Shown one piece after another: positions 5,126-5,160 of a stretch of DNA of 5,160 bases (the first letter of the stretch is position 1; every line of letters begins with the position of its first letter). The position numbers were made by a program, and so were the translations under genes. Under the pieces are notes generated by a model that was not told the origin of the DNA, did no database searches, and saw only the letters and a program-made list of their open reading frames with translations. The stretch is from an uncultured Dermatophilus sp. (GTDB lineage: Bacteria; Actinomycetota; Actinomycetes; Actinomycetales; Dermatophilaceae): assembly GCA_945876925.1 (NCBI GenBank), contig CAMCQD010000169.1, forward strand, positions 1-5,160. The letters run 5' to 3'.

Positions 5126-5160
5126 CTAACAGCAGTAACTGCAGAAGCTCCCTCCTCCCG
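5126..5160 (-). CDS. lanA: Class I lanthipeptide precursor (NAI-107/planosporicin type), C-terminal end only
   Basis: Only 11 sense codons (the first incomplete) and the TAG stop (5126-5128) are in the window. They encode xGGGSFCSYCC, where x has codon NCG, compatible with Pro, Ser, Thr or Ala. From established knowledge, microbisporicin/NAI-107 ends PGGGSNCSFCC and planosporicin ends EGGGSGCSHCC. Every Gly, Ser and Cys of that scaffold is conserved, and only the two variable positions differ (Phe and Tyr here). In NAI-107 these residues build the C-terminal interlocked rings: Ser18 to Cys23, Cys20 to an upstream Thr, and Ser21 with decarboxylated Cys24 as aminovinylcysteine. The mature peptides bind lipid II. 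The hairpin and lanB directly downstream on the same strand support the call. The leader and N-terminal rings lie beyond 5160, so variant identity is unknown. Confidence 0.85.
   Translation of the reverse strand, partial: GGGSFCSYCC

Overview
The window comes from a high-GC actinomycete, probably Streptomyces or a related genus. The evidence is the strongly G/C-biased third codon positions in the left half, an RsbW-type anti-sigma ATPase fragment, and a lantibiotic fragment of the NAI-107 (microbisporicin)/planosporicin type, which is known from actinomycetes. The exact genus cannot be read from the sequence.

Layout. (1) 1-327, minus strand: N-terminal part of an RsbW/SpoIIAB-like ATP-binding protein running off the left edge. 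(2) 328-949: a long gap without a convincing gene, holding two small inverted repeats. (3) 950-2041, plus: a complete 3-hydroxyisobutyryl-CoA hydrolase. (4) 2051-2088: two exact 19-bp tandem copies between genes. (5) 2142-2753, plus: a NodS-like SAM-dependent methyltransferase. (6) 2754-3030: a short gap between convergent genes. (7) 3031-3579, minus: a 182-residue protein I do not recognise. (8) 3618-5039, minus: the N-terminal half of a class I lanthipeptide dehydratase (LanB), ending abruptly at residue 473. (9) 5090-5118: a strong hairpin between lanA and lanB. (10) 5126-5160, minus: the last codons of a lanthipeptide precursor ending GGGSFCSYCC.

The right third is the interesting part. 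The order precursor, hairpin, LanB is that of a class I lantibiotic biosynthetic operon, and the precursor C-terminus matches the NAI-107/planosporicin scaffold at every Ser and Cys. The LanB, however, lacks the rest of its glutamyl-transfer domain and the whole elimination domain, and its reading frame appears to be broken by a -1 frameshift followed by a second stop. No cyclase (LanC), decarboxylase (LanD) or transporter follows. The locus at this side therefore looks like a decayed or rearranged lantibiotic operon, unless a second intact copy or the rest of the pathway lies beyond position 5160.

Base composition changes across the window. I counted 51 G/C in 60 bases at 1141-1200, inside the hydrolase, against 30 in 60 at 4081-4140 and 29 in 60 at 4261-4320, inside lanB. 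The lanB gene also holds at least four in-frame TTA codons. This suggests the lanthipeptide segment is an acquired island joined to core-like high-GC sequence somewhere around 3000-3600. The hydrolase and methyltransferase show no evident functional link to it.
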